Source of the DNA: Duganella fentianensis
GTDB lineage: Bacteria; Pseudomonadota; Gammaproteobacteria; Burkholderiales; Burkholderiaceae_D
Direction: 5' to 3'
NCBI RefSeq assembly: GCF_009857835.1
Contig: NZ_WWCL01000002.1
Location: forward strand, 496,001 to 560,000
DNA length: 64,000 nt
Under the pieces are notes generated by a model. That model made no database searches. It saw only the letters and a list, made by a program, of their open reading frames with translations, and was not told the DNA's origin. Numbering within the stretch: the stretch's first letter is position 1; each line of letters begins with the position of its first letter. The position numbers and the translations under genes are program-made. Below, piece after piece: positions 43,159 through 51,967 of this stretch.

Positions 43159-44730
43159 ATGAGCGCGAATATGAAACTGGATGATGTGAGCATCTCGCGC
43201 CGCAAGGCGATCGCCGGCGGCGTTGCACTGCTGCTGGCCGGCTGCGGCGGCGGGGGCGGTGGCAGCACGGCGGCCGTTACGCCGGTGCCCGGCCCGACGC
43301 CAACACCGACGCCTACGCCTACGCCAACCCCTACGCCGACGCCCACTCCGACCAGCATCAGCTTCACGGACGCCTCGGTGCATGATCCGGCCGTGATCCG
43401 CGTCGATGGCACTTACTACGTGTTCGGTTCCCATCTGGCAGCCGCCAAGTCCACGGATCTGATGAACTGGACCAAAATCGCCGATGGCGTCAACAACAGC
43501 AACCCGCTGTTCAGCAACGTCACTACGGCGCTGAGCGACACCTTCGCGTGGGCGCAGGTTACGGACCTGTGGGCGCCCGACGTGATCCGCCTCGCAGACG
43601 GCAAGTACTACTTCTATTACGACGCCTGCAAAGGTGATTCGCCCCGCTCCGCGCTGGGGCTGGCCGTGGCCGACAAGATAGAAGGGCCATACGTCAACAA
43701 GCAGATCATGCTCAAATCCGGCATGTGGGGCCAGATCAGCGAAGATGGCGTCAAGGTCTACGACGCTCTGACCATGCCCAACACGGTGGATCCGGCGACC
43801 TTCTTCGACAGGGACGGCAAGCTGTGGATGGTGTATGGCTCGTACTCTGGCGGCATCTTCATCCTCGCGCTCGATCCGGCCACCGGCCTGCAGAAACCGG
43901 GGCAGGGCTATGGCAAGCGGCTGATGGGCGGTAATCATAGCCGCATCGAAGGCGCGTATATTCTGTACAGCCCGCAGAGCAAGTACTACTACCTGTTCAC
44001 GTCCTTCGGCGGGCTTGATGCCAACGGCGCCTACAATATGCGGGTGGCCCGTTCGCTCAATCCGGACGGCCCCTATGTGGACGCCAAGGGCAACGACATG
44101 GCCAACGTAAAGTCGAATCCGGCGCTGCCGCTGTTCGACGATGCCAGCATCGCACCCTATGGCCAGAAAATCATGGGCAACCACCAGTTCGCGCTAGCTG
44201 ATGGCGAAACGGGTACGCCGCTGGGCTATGTCTCGCCCGGTCACAACTCGGCCTATTATGATGCGGCCAGTGGCCAGTACTTCCTGATCTTCCACACCCG
44301 CTTCCCCGGTACGGGCGAGTTGCATCAGATCCGTGTGCATGAAATGTTCGTCAACGAGGATGGCTGGATGGTCGTGGCTCCGTTCCGCTATGCGCCATTG
44401 AGCAAGAACGCGACGCCGCTGTCCACCGAAGTGACGGCGGCAGAAGCGGCCGGCGCCTACAAGATGATCAACCACGGCAAGGACATTTCTGCCACCATCA
44501 AGCCTTCGCAGAACATCCGGCTGGCGGCCGACGGCACCGTCTCCGGTGCGGCCAGCGGCACATGGAAGCATAATGGCGGGAACAGGATCACCATCGTGCT
44601 GGGTAGCGGCGGTACTTTCAATGGCGTGCTATCGCGCCAGTGGAACAGCAATGCCAGCGCATTTGTCGTCACATGGACAGCGCAATCAGTGGATGGCGTG
44701 TCCATCTGGGGCGCACGGACGGGGAACTAG
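43159..44730 (+). CDS. GH43 arabinanase lipoprotein with (Pro-Thr)n linker
   Basis: This 523-residue protein starts with SRRKAIAGGVALLLAGCGG: twin-arginine-like residues and a LAGC lipobox, so it is probably a lipoprotein. A Pro-Thr repeat linker (about residues 42-65, encoded by 6-base units at 43288-43354) leads to the GH43 propeller. The triad is Asp in SVHDPAVIRVDG, Asp in NTVDPATFFDRDG and Glu in RIEGAYILYSP, with the GHNSAYYD His near the calcium site. A C-terminal beta domain (about 420-523) is like that of two-domain endo-1,5-arabinanases. It probably cuts arabinan chains at the cell surface or in the periplasm. Confidence 0.9.
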   Translation: MSANMKLDDVSISRRKAIAGGVALLLAGCGGGGGGSTAAVTPVPGPTPTPTPTPTPTPTPTPTPTSISFTDASVHDPAVIRVDGTYYVFGSHLAAAKSTDLMNWTKIADGVNNSNPLFSNVTTALSDTFAWAQVTDLWAPDVIRLADGKYYFYYDACKGDSPRSALGLAVADKIEGPYVNKQIMLKSGMWGQISEDGVKVYDALTMPNTVDPATFFDRDGKLWMVYGSYSGGIFILALDPATGLQKPGQGYGKRLMGGNHSRIEGAYILYSPQSKYYYLFTSFGGLDANGAYNMRVARSLNPDGPYVDAKGNDMANVKSNPALPLFDDASIAPYGQKIMGNHQFALADGETGTPLGYVSPGHNSAYYDAASGQYFLIFHTRFPGTGELHQIRVHEMFVNEDGWMVVAPFRYAPLSKNATPLSTEVTAAEAAGAYKMINHGKDISATIKPSQNIRLAADGTVSGAASGTWKHNGGNRITIVLGSGGTFNGVLSRQWNSNASAFVVTWTAQSVDGVSIWGARTGN

Positions 44731-44731
44731 G

Positions 44732-45826
44732 ATGTTTACGAAAATCGGAAAAAAACTCATGGCGGCACGGCCGTCGCTGGCCCTGCTGTTTAGTCTGGGC
44801 GTCGTGCTGGGCATAGGGGTCGCCAGTGCGATGTTTGCCCACGCCGCCACGCAGCCTAACGCTGTCGGCCAGCAGGTCAGCGTGCATGATCCGGTCATGA
44901 TCAAGCAGGGCGATACCTGGTATCTGTTCAGCACGGGGCCGGGCATACCGTTCTATAGCTCGAAGAATATGCGCGACTGGCAGCCGGAAGGGCAGGTTTT
45001 TGCCCAGCCGCCAGCCTGGGCACGTACGGTAGCGCCCAGCTTCGATGGGCATATCTGGGCCCCCGATGTGCATTTCCACAACGGCCGCTACTATCTGTAC
45101 TACTCTGTCTCCGGCTTCGGCAAGAACACCTCCGGCATCGCTGTGACGGTCAACAAGACGCTAGACCCGCGCTCGCCCGACTATCGCTGGGAAGATCAGG
45201 GGCTGGTACTGCAATCGGTGCCGCTGCGCGATAACTGGAATGCCATCGACCCGAACATCATCGAGGATGACAAGGGCAGTGCATGGCTGGCTTTCGGTTC
45301 GTTCTGGAGCGGCATCAAGCTGGTGAAACTGAACGAACAGCGTACCGCGCTGGCCCAGCCGCAGGAATGGCATGCCATCGCCAGCCGCACGACGGTACCG
45401 GCGGCTGCAGGGGTAGCGGCTGGCAGTGACGACATCGAAGCGCCGTTCATCTTCCGTAAGGGCGACTACTACTACCTGTTTGCTTCCTTCGGCTACTGCT
45501 GCCGCAAGGGCGATAGCACCTACCACGTGGTGGTCGGACGGTCGAACAGCGTCAGCGGTCCGTATCTGGACAAGAACGGCGTCGATATGATGAAGGGCGG
45601 CGGCACCACGCTGATCGCGGGAACCAAGGGCTGGCGCGGTCTGGGCCACAACGGCACTTATACCTTTGACGGCAAGGACTATCTGGTCATGCACGCCTAC
45701 GAGACAGCCGACGACTTCCTGCAGAAGCTGAAAGTCATGGAAATCCGCTGGGATAGCGCTGGCTGGCCAGCGGTTGATGCCGCCGACCTTGATCGCTACC
45801 GCAGCAGCATCATCGCCCCCAAATGA
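44732..45826 (+). CDS. Exported GH43 arabinanase (single domain)
   Basis: The 364-residue GH43 protein has a hydrophobic N-terminal segment (SLALLFSLGVVLGIGVASAMF) serving as signal peptide or anchor. The triad is Asp in SVHDPVMIKQGD, Asp in AIDPNIIEDDKG and Glu in DIEAPFIFRKGD, with GHNGTYTF His late in the propeller. The size and motifs fit subfamily-5-like exo- or endo-arabinanases that act on the 1,5-linked backbone. The start lies one base after the previous stop (TAGGATG). The stop overlaps the next gene by ATGA, so GH51, two GH43 and GH127/146 form a tight block. Confidence 0.9.
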   Translation: MFTKIGKKLMAARPSLALLFSLGVVLGIGVASAMFAHAATQPNAVGQQVSVHDPVMIKQGDTWYLFSTGPGIPFYSSKNMRDWQPEGQVFAQPPAWARTVAPSFDGHIWAPDVHFHNGRYYLYYSVSGFGKNTSGIAVTVNKTLDPRSPDYRWEDQGLVLQSVPLRDNWNAIDPNIIEDDKGSAWLAFGSFWSGIKLVKLNEQRTALAQPQEWHAIASRTTVPAAAGVAAGSDDIEAPFIFRKGDYYYLFASFGYCCRKGDSTYHVVVGRSNSVSGPYLDKNGVDMMKGGGTTLIAGTKGWRGLGHNGTYTFDGKDYLVMHAYETADDFLQKLKVMEIRWDSAGWPAVDAADLDRYRSSIIAPK

Positions 45827-48237
45827 TGCTGCCGTTCAGCCGTCACCTGGTGCGAACGGTTTGGCTGCTGGTTGCGCTGCTGCCTGCGGGGAGCAGCGTT
45901 GCGGCAGCTTCCACGCCTTCCGCGCCGTTGCAACTGTTCCCCCTTGCCGATGTGCGGCTCGGTGCCAGCCCGTTTCTCGACGCCCAGCGCACCGATCTGC
46001 GTTACATCCTCGAAATGGAGCCGGACCGTCTGCTGGCGCCGTTCCTGCGCGAAGCGGGCCTGCCGCCCAAACAGGCCAGCTACGGCAACTGGGAATCCAG
46101 CGGCCTCGATGGCCATCTCGGCGGCCATTATCTGTCCGCACTGGCGCTGATGTATGCCTCTACTGGTGACGCCGAAGTGCTGCGCCGGATGAATTACTTT
46201 GTCGCCGAGTTGAAACGCTGCCAGCAGCAGAACGGCAATGGCTATATCGGCGGCATCCCCGATGGCAGCGCCGCCTGGCAGGCCATCGCCCGTGGCGAAC
46301 TGCATGCGGATAATTTCTCCGTCAATGGCAAATGGGTGCCTTGGTATAACCTGCACAAGCTTTACGCAGGCCTGCGCGACGCTTACCAGTATGGTGGCAA
46401 TGCCGATGCGCGTGACATGCTGGTCGCCATGGCCGACTGGGCGCTGGTACTGACCAGCCATCTGAGCGAAGAGCAGATGCAGGCCATGCTGCGCAGCGAG
46501 CATGGCGGCATGAACGAAGTGCTGGCCGATGTGGCGCAGATGACGGGCCAGCGCAAATATCTGGATCTTGCGATCCGCTTTTCGCAGCCGGGGCTGATGC
46601 AGCCACTGGCGCAGGGACAGGACCAGCTGACGGGCATGCACGCCAATACCCAGATCCCCAAGGTGATAGGCTACCAGCGCATAGGCAGCATGACGGGCCG
46701 CGCCGAATGGCAGCAGGCCGCGCAGTTCTTCTGGCAAACCGTGCACGACCACCGTACGGTGGCGATAGGTGGCAATAGCGTCAAGGAGCATTTCCATGAT
46801 GTGCAGGGCTTCTCGCCCATGATCAATGAGGTGGAAGGGCCCGAGACCTGCAACACCTACAATATGCTCAAGCTGACGGCGCTGCTGTTCCAGCGAGATA
46901 GCCGCGCCAGCTATGCCGACTACTACGAGCGCGCGCTGTACAACCATATACTGTCTTCGCAGCGGCCCGATACGGGCGGCTTCGTGTATTTCACGCCCAT
47001 GCGGCCCAACCACTATCGCGTGTATTCGCAGGTGGACAAGGGTATGTGGTGCTGTGTCGGCTCCGGCATCGAGAGCCATGCCAAGTATGGCGAGTTTATT
47101 TACGCCCATCGTGGCGACGAACTGTATGTCAACCTGTTCATCCCTTCCACGCTGAACTGGCGTGAGCGGGGCATCAGCGTGACCCAGTACGGCCGCTTCC
47201 CCGAGGAAGACCGTAGCATGCTGCGGATAGCCGGTAACGCCAGCTTTACTTTGAAAATCCGTTATCCCGCGTGGGTGGCGGCGGGCGCCATGAAGGTGAG
47301 GGTGAATGGCCAGCTAGTGAAGGTGCAGACTGGTAGCGATCATTACCTCAGTCTGCGGCGCCAGTGGCGCGATGGCGATCAGGTCGAAGTGCAGCTGCCG
47401 ATGACGACACGGCTGGAGCAGATGCCGGATCAATCGAACTACTACGCGCTGCTGCATGGTCCTGTCGTGCTGGCGGCGAAAACCCGGCCGTTCGGTGACG
47501 AGAAGCTGAATTTCCTCGCCGATGAATCGCGCATGGGTCATGTGGCGCAGGGGCCGGTGTGTCCGCTGGAGGCCAGCCCCATGCTGGTTAGCGATAGCAA
47601 GGACTTCTTGCAGCGGCTGCGCCCTGTGCCGGGCCAGCCGCTGACCTTTAGCGCTACTGGGCTGGTACAGCAGCCGGGGCAGGGGCAGGGCAGCGGCGCG
47701 CGCGACAGCAGCGTCACCTTTATTCCGTTCTACCGCCTGCACGATTCGCGCTATGTGATCTACTGGCCGTATTCCACGCCTGCCAATCTGGATGCGCTCA
47801 GACAGAAGACAGCGCAGAGCGAGGCGGCGCGGCTGGCGCTCGATGCGCGCACCATCGATCAGGTGGCGCCGGGTGAACAGCAGCCGGAGTCCGATCACGG
47901 CTTCCGTGGCGAAGGTGCCGATGCGGGGCTCAATCAGGGACGCCACTGGCGCCACGCGAGCGGCTGGTTCAGCTATCAGCTCAACGACGTCAAGCGCGAG
48001 GCGCGCGTGCTGCGCCTGACCTATGCCCGAGGCGATGCGGGCCGGCGGTTCGATATCCGCATCAATGGCCACCTGCTGGCCGAAGTGACGCTGACAGCCA
48101 GCGCGGCCGAGGAGTTCTACACAGTGGACTATGCGCTGCCTGCGGATCTGCTCAACGATGGAAAATGGGAAGTGCGCTTCGAGGCGCGCGCCGGTTCCAT
48201 GGCGGGCGGTTTGTACGGTTTGCGCCTGTTGCGATGA
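45823..48237 (+). CDS. Exported GH127/GH146 beta-L-arabinofuranosidase
   Basis: The 804-residue protein of the former DUF1680 group has a signal peptide (about residues 8-29) and an (alpha/alpha)6 barrel. The barrel has the zinc/cysteine site of the family: Glu341 and Cys343 in GPETCNTYN, and Cys410-Cys411 in GMWCCVGSG. One of the paired Cys acts as nucleophile in characterised members. Beta-sandwich domains follow, with a Gln/Gly-rich insert (QQPGQGQGSG). These enzymes remove beta-L-arabinofuranose, found on some arabinans, rhamnogalacturonan II and hydroxyproline-rich glycoproteins. The stop codon overlaps the LysR operator of the next transcription unit. Confidence 0.9.
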   Translation: MMLPFSRHLVRTVWLLVALLPAGSSVAAASTPSAPLQLFPLADVRLGASPFLDAQRTDLRYILEMEPDRLLAPFLREAGLPPKQASYGNWESSGLDGHLGGHYLSALALMYASTGDAEVLRRMNYFVAELKRCQQQNGNGYIGGIPDGSAAWQAIARGELHADNFSVNGKWVPWYNLHKLYAGLRDAYQYGGNADARDMLVAMADWALVLTSHLSEEQMQAMLRSEHGGMNEVLADVAQMTGQRKYLDLAIRFSQPGLMQPLAQGQDQLTGMHANTQIPKVIGYQRIGSMTGRAEWQQAAQFFWQTVHDHRTVAIGGNSVKEHFHDVQGFSPMINEVEGPETCNTYNMLKLTALLFQRDSRASYADYYERALYNHILSSQRPDTGGFVYFTPMRPNHYRVYSQVDKGMWCCVGSGIESHAKYGEFIYAHRGDELYVNLFIPSTLNWRERGISVTQYGRFPEEDRSMLRIAGNASFTLKIRYPAWVAAGAMKVRVNGQLVKVQTGSDHYLSLRRQWRDGDQVEVQLPMTTRLEQMPDQSNYYALLHGPVVLAAKTRPFGDEKLNFLADESRMGHVAQGPVCPLEASPMLVSDSKDFLQRLRPVPGQPLTFSATGLVQQPGQGQGSGARDSSVTFIPFYRLHDSRYVIYWPYSTPANLDALRQKTAQSEAARLALDARTIDQVAPGEQQPESDHGFRGEGADAGLNQGRHWRHASGWFSYQLNDVKREARVLRLTYARGDAGRRFDIRINGHLLAEVTLTASAAEEFYTVDYALPADLLNDGKWEVRFEARAGSMAGGLYGLRLLR

Positions 48238-48253
48238 TATCGAAATTGTTATC
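48236..48253 (+). promoter_or_regulatory. Putative LysR operator, copy 3 (ABC importer promoter)
   Basis: GATATCGAAATTGTTATC, of the GATA-N10-TATC form, begins inside the stop codon of the GH127/146 gene. It ends 19 bases before the -35 box, as in copies 1 and 2. Confidence 0.74.
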
Positions 48254-48272
48254 GAAGTTGGCGAAAATGTGA

Positions 48273-48302
48273 TTGGATAGATATTCGAGATTCTCATAGT
48301 AT
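48273..48302 (+). promoter_or_regulatory. Putative sigma70 promoter of the ABC importer operon
   Basis: TTGGAT, 18 bases, TAGTAT, followed by GG. It shares ATTGG and TAGTATGG at identical positions with the dehydratase promoter. Confidence 0.65.
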
Positions 48303-48344
48303 GGATGGCAGAAGATACATAAAAATCCATCTGGAGACTTTGCT

Positions 48345-49307
48345 ATGCAATCCAAACGCAGAACCCTGCTGGCGGCTGCCTGTCTGGCCGCCTGTTTCGC
48401 CAGCCCCGCCTCGTTCGCTGCCAAACCGCTGGTGATCGGCTTTTCCCAGGTCGGCGCCGAAAGCGAATGGCGCACTGCCAATACCGTGTCCATCAAGGAC
48501 GCTGCGAAGAAAGACGGCATCACGCTGAAGTTCGCCGACGCCCAGCAGAAGCAGGAAAATCAGGTTAAAGCCATCCGTTCCTTCATCGCGCAGCGCGTCG
48601 ATCTGATCGCGTTTTCGCCGGTGGTGGAATCGGGCTGGGACACGGTGCTGCGGGAAGCCAAGGCAGCCAAAATCCCCGTGGTGCTGACCGACCGTGCCGT
48701 GAACGTGAGCGACCCTAGTCTGTACGTGACCTTTATCGGTTCCGATTTCGTCGAAGAGGGCCGCCGCGCCGGCCGCTGGCTGGTGGAGCGTACTGCCAAG
48801 CTGCCTAATCCTGTCATCAACATCGTCGAACTGCAGGGCACTGTGGGTTCGGCGCCGGCACTGGATCGCAAGAAGGGCTTCGAGGAAGTCATTGCGGGCA
48901 ATCCCAAACTGAAGGTGATCCGCTCGCAGACGGGCGACTTTACCCGTGCCAAAGGCAAGGAAGTGATGGAAGCCTTCCTTAAGGCGGAAGGCAAGAAGAT
49001 CAACGTGCTGTATGCGCATAACGACGATATGGCGATCGGCGCCATACAGGCTATCGAGGAAGCTGGCCTCAAGCCGGGCAAGGATATCCTCGTGATTTCC
49101 ATCGACGGCGTGAAAGGCGCATTTGAAGCCATGCTGGCCGGTAAGCTCAACGTCACGGTGGAATGCAGCCCGCTGCTGGGGCCACAGTTGATGCAGCTGG
49201 CACGCGATATCGTCGCGGGCAAGCCGGTACCGCGTCGTATCACCACGGTGGAGGGCGTATTCCCTGCCGAAGTGGCGGCCAAAGAATTCCCGAACCGTAA
49301 ATACTGA
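48345..49307 (+). CDS. Sugar ABC transporter substrate-binding protein, YtfQ-like
   Basis: The 320-residue periplasmic binding protein has a signal peptide (MQSKRRTLLAAACLAACFASPASFA). The opening GFSQVGAESEWRTANTVSI and the QQKQENQVKAIRSFIAQRVD segment are hallmarks of the YtfQ group, whose E. coli member binds galactofuranose. Other pieces of the fold are ALDRKKGFEEV and LYAHNDDMAIGAIQAIEEAG. In this locus the natural ligand is probably L-arabinose, perhaps in furanose form, released by the exported arabinofuranosidases. It is the first gene of a four-gene importer operon behind an operator-bearing promoter. Confidence 0.93.
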   Translation: MQSKRRTLLAAACLAACFASPASFAAKPLVIGFSQVGAESEWRTANTVSIKDAAKKDGITLKFADAQQKQENQVKAIRSFIAQRVDLIAFSPVVESGWDTVLREAKAAKIPVVLTDRAVNVSDPSLYVTFIGSDFVEEGRRAGRWLVERTAKLPNPVINIVELQGTVGSAPALDRKKGFEEVIAGNPKLKVIRSQTGDFTRAKGKEVMEAFLKAEGKKINVLYAHNDDMAIGAIQAIEEAGLKPGKDILVISIDGVKGAFEAMLAGKLNVTVECSPLLGPQLMQLARDIVAGKPVPRRITTVEGVFPAEVAAKEFPNRKY

Positions 49308-49311
49308 CGCT

Positions 49312-50898
49312 ATGAGCAGCTCAATGACTGCGGCGACTGCACCAACTGTAGCGCCAGTGCTAGAACTGCGCGGTATCAGCAAGGCTTTCACAGGTGTGCA
49401 GGCGCTGAATGCCGTCTCGCTCACGCTTTACCCGGGCGAAGTGCATACGCTGATGGGGCAGAACGGCGCCGGAAAATCCACTCTGATCAAGGTGTTGACG
49501 GGCGTGCATACGCCCGATCAGGGCGAGATACTGCTGCAAGGCCGCGCCATTCGTCCTGCTTCCACGCTCGATGCGCAGAATCTGGGCATCAGTACGGTGT
49601 ATCAGGAAGTGAATCTGTGCCCGAATCTGTCGGTGGCGGAGAATATTTTCATCGGTCGCTATCCGCAGAAAGCTGGCCGCATCGATTGGCAGGGCATGAG
49701 CCAGCAGGCCAGTGCGCTGCTGGAGCGCCTGCAGGTGCGCATCGATGTGAGCCGCTCGCTGGCCAGCTATCCGCTGGCGGTGCAGCAGATGGTCGCCATC
49801 TCGCGCGCCTTGCTAGGCTCGGCCAAGGTGCTGATACTCGATGAACCTACTTCCAGCCTCGATGAAAAAGAGGTCGAACTGCTGTTCTCCGTGCTGCGCG
49901 ATCTGCGCCAGCAGGGGATGGCCATCCTGTTCGTCACCCATTTCCTCGATCAGACCTACGCCATTTCCGATCGTATCACGGTGATGCGTAATGGCGAGCG
50001 GGAAGGCGAGTATGCCTGCAGCGAATTGTCGCGTGTGGAACTGGTCAACAAGATGGTGGGGGCGCCCGCTGCCGGCACGAGTACGAACGCTAATGCAAGT
50101 CAGGGCCAGAGCCCAAGCGAGGCTGAAGGTCAAGGCCACGGCCAGAATCAGGCAGCTGGCTTGCCAGCTTTCCTGCGTGCGCTGGGGCTGGGGAGGCGCG
50201 GTTCGCTGGCGCCGGTCGATCTGGAAGTGCGCAAGGGCGAGTTGCTCGGGCTGGCCGGTCTGCTGGGCTCGGGCCGCACGGAGCTGGCGCGCCTGCTGTT
50301 CGGTGCCGACCGCGCCGATAGCGGAAAAGTCGCCATCCATGGCAAACAGCGCCAGATCGCCACGCCGCGCGATGCGATTGCTGCCGGCATAGGCTTCTGC
50401 TCGGAAGACCGCAAGCACGAAGGTGCGGTGCTGGAACTGTCCGTGCGCGAGAACATGATGCTGGCTTTGCAGGCCCGTCTGGGCATACTGCGCGCGATTC
50501 CGCTCAAACGTCAGCAGGAACTCGCGCAGCATTATGTGCAGGCGCTGGGCATCAAGACGGCTAGTATAGAAACGCCTATCGGTGCGCTCTCGGGTGGCAA
50601 CCAGCAGAAAGTGCTGCTGGCGCGCTGGCTGGTGAATGAGCCGGAAATGCTGATCCTCGACGAGCCTACGCGCGGCATTGATGTACGGGCCAAGCAGGAG
50701 ATTATGGATTATGTAGCGGGCCTGTGCCGCAAAGGTATGTCGATTCTGTTTATTTCGTCCGAGCTGCCTGAAGTGCTGCGTGTGAGCGACCGCATCGTGG
50801 TCATGCGCGACCGTAAGACGGCGGGCGAATATGCACGCAATGCACTCGATGAAAGCTCGGTGCTGCAGGTGATCGCAGCGGGAGCAAACCATGTCTAG
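49312..50898 (+). CDS. Sugar ABC transporter ATP-binding protein (double ATPase), YtfR-like
   Basis: This 528-residue protein has two ABC ATPase halves, as is normal for monosaccharide importers. The first half shows Walker A GQNGAGKST, Walker B LILDEPTSSLDEKEV, and a signature region reading SLASYPLAVQQMVAISRALL instead of LSGGQ. The second has a degenerate Walker A (GLLGSGRTE), signature LSGGNQQKVLLARWL and LILDEPTRGIDV. Between them lies an unusual Ala/Gly/Ser/Gln-rich insert (about residues 250-285, reading through GTSTNANASQGQSPSEAEGQ). The start is 4 bp after the binding-protein stop; the stop overlaps the permease gene by 8 bp. Confidence 0.94.
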   Translation: MSSSMTAATAPTVAPVLELRGISKAFTGVQALNAVSLTLYPGEVHTLMGQNGAGKSTLIKVLTGVHTPDQGEILLQGRAIRPASTLDAQNLGISTVYQEVNLCPNLSVAENIFIGRYPQKAGRIDWQGMSQQASALLERLQVRIDVSRSLASYPLAVQQMVAISRALLGSAKVLILDEPTSSLDEKEVELLFSVLRDLRQQGMAILFVTHFLDQTYAISDRITVMRNGEREGEYACSELSRVELVNKMVGAPAAGTSTNANASQGQSPSEAEGQGHGQNQAAGLPAFLRALGLGRRGSLAPVDLEVRKGELLGLAGLLGSGRTELARLLFGADRADSGKVAIHGKQRQIATPRDAIAAGIGFCSEDRKHEGAVLELSVRENMMLALQARLGILRAIPLKRQQELAQHYVQALGIKTASIETPIGALSGGNQQKVLLARWLVNEPEMLILDEPTRGIDVRAKQEIMDYVAGLCRKGMSILFISSELPEVLRVSDRIVVMRDRKTAGEYARNALDESSVLQVIAAGANHV

Positions 50899-51967
50899 TC
50901 TGATTTTGCAGCGGCCTGCCGCTGTGCCGAAAGCGGGAAGTTCTATCATGTTTGTGCACCATCCCCTGTTCCGTCCTGTGGCGGCGCTGGCCCTGCTGCT
51001 GTTGCTGGACCTGATGCTGATACCCGGCTTCTTCCACCTCGAACTCAAGGACGGCCATCTGTACGGCAGCCTGATCGACATCCTCAACCGCGCCGCGCCT
51101 TTGATACTGGCAGCGCTAGGGATGACACTGGTGATCGCTACACGCGGCATCGATATTTCGGTAGGTGCGGTAGTGGCCATCAGCGCTACGGTAGCGGCCA
51201 TGCTGATAGGCGGTACCTTGGTCATGCAGGATGGCGTGCCGACCTATGTGGCGAACACCCCGATGGTATGGGCGCTGTGTGCGGCCATGGGCGCGGCGCT
51301 GTTATGCGGCGCGTGGAACGGCATACTGGTGGCAGGTCTGGGCCTGCAGCCCATCGTCGCCACGCTGATTCTGATGGTGGCGGGGCGCGGTCTGGCCCAG
51401 CTGTTCACGGATGGCCAGATCATCACCGTCTACTACCAGCCTTACTTCTTCCTCGGCAGCGGCTATCTGTTTGGTTTGCCGTTCTCGCTGTATCTGGTGG
51501 CTGGCGTGTTTGCCCTGACTGCACTGCTGATGCGTAAGACTGCACTGGGCCTGTTTATCCAGACGGTCGGCATCAATCCGGTGGCAGCGCGGCTGGCTGG
51601 CCTGCGTACGGCGGTGCTGATCTTCTTTGTGTATGTGTTCTGCAGCGCCTGTGCCGGTCTGGCAGGGCTGATCATCAGCGCAAATATCAAGAGCGCCGAC
51701 GCGAACAACGCTGGCCTGCTGCTGGAACTCGATGCGATTCTGGCCGTGACGTTGGGCGGCACTTCGCTGGCCGGTGGCAAATTCAGTCTGGTCGGCAGCG
51801 TGGTGGGGGCGCTGATCATCCAGACGCTGACCTACACCATTTATTCGCTAGGCTTGCCGCCGGAGATCAATATGGTGGTCAAGTCGGTGGTGGTATTCCT
51901 GGTCTGCCTGTCGCAGTCGGCCGAATTCAAAACCATGTGGCGTGCCGTGCAGGGAGGCGCAGCATGA
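50891..51967 (+). CDS. Sugar ABC transporter permease, YtfT-like
   Basis: The 358-residue permease of the RbsC/AraH family has eight to ten membrane helices. The segments LAALGMTLVIATRGIDISVGAVVAIS and DAILAVTLGGTSLAGGKFSLVGSVVGA are the conserved cores of this importer class. The N-terminal 30 residues before the first helix are longer than usual; an internal Met (SSIMFVHHP) is an alternative start. It overlaps the ATPase gene upstream by 8 bp and the second permease by 4 bp (ATGA). Two different permeases are the mark of the YtfQRT-YjfF importer type. Confidence 0.92.
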   Translation: MSSLILQRPAAVPKAGSSIMFVHHPLFRPVAALALLLLLDLMLIPGFFHLELKDGHLYGSLIDILNRAAPLILAALGMTLVIATRGIDISVGAVVAISATVAAMLIGGTLVMQDGVPTYVANTPMVWALCAAMGAALLCGAWNGILVAGLGLQPIVATLILMVAGRGLAQLFTDGQIITVYYQPYFFLGSGYLFGLPFSLYLVAGVFALTALLMRKTALGLFIQTVGINPVAARLAGLRTAVLIFFVYVFCSACAGLAGLIISANIKSADANNAGLLLELDAILAVTLGGTSLAGGKFSLVGSVVGALIIQTLTYTIYSLGLPPEINMVVKSVVVFLVCLSQSAEFKTMWRAVQGGAA

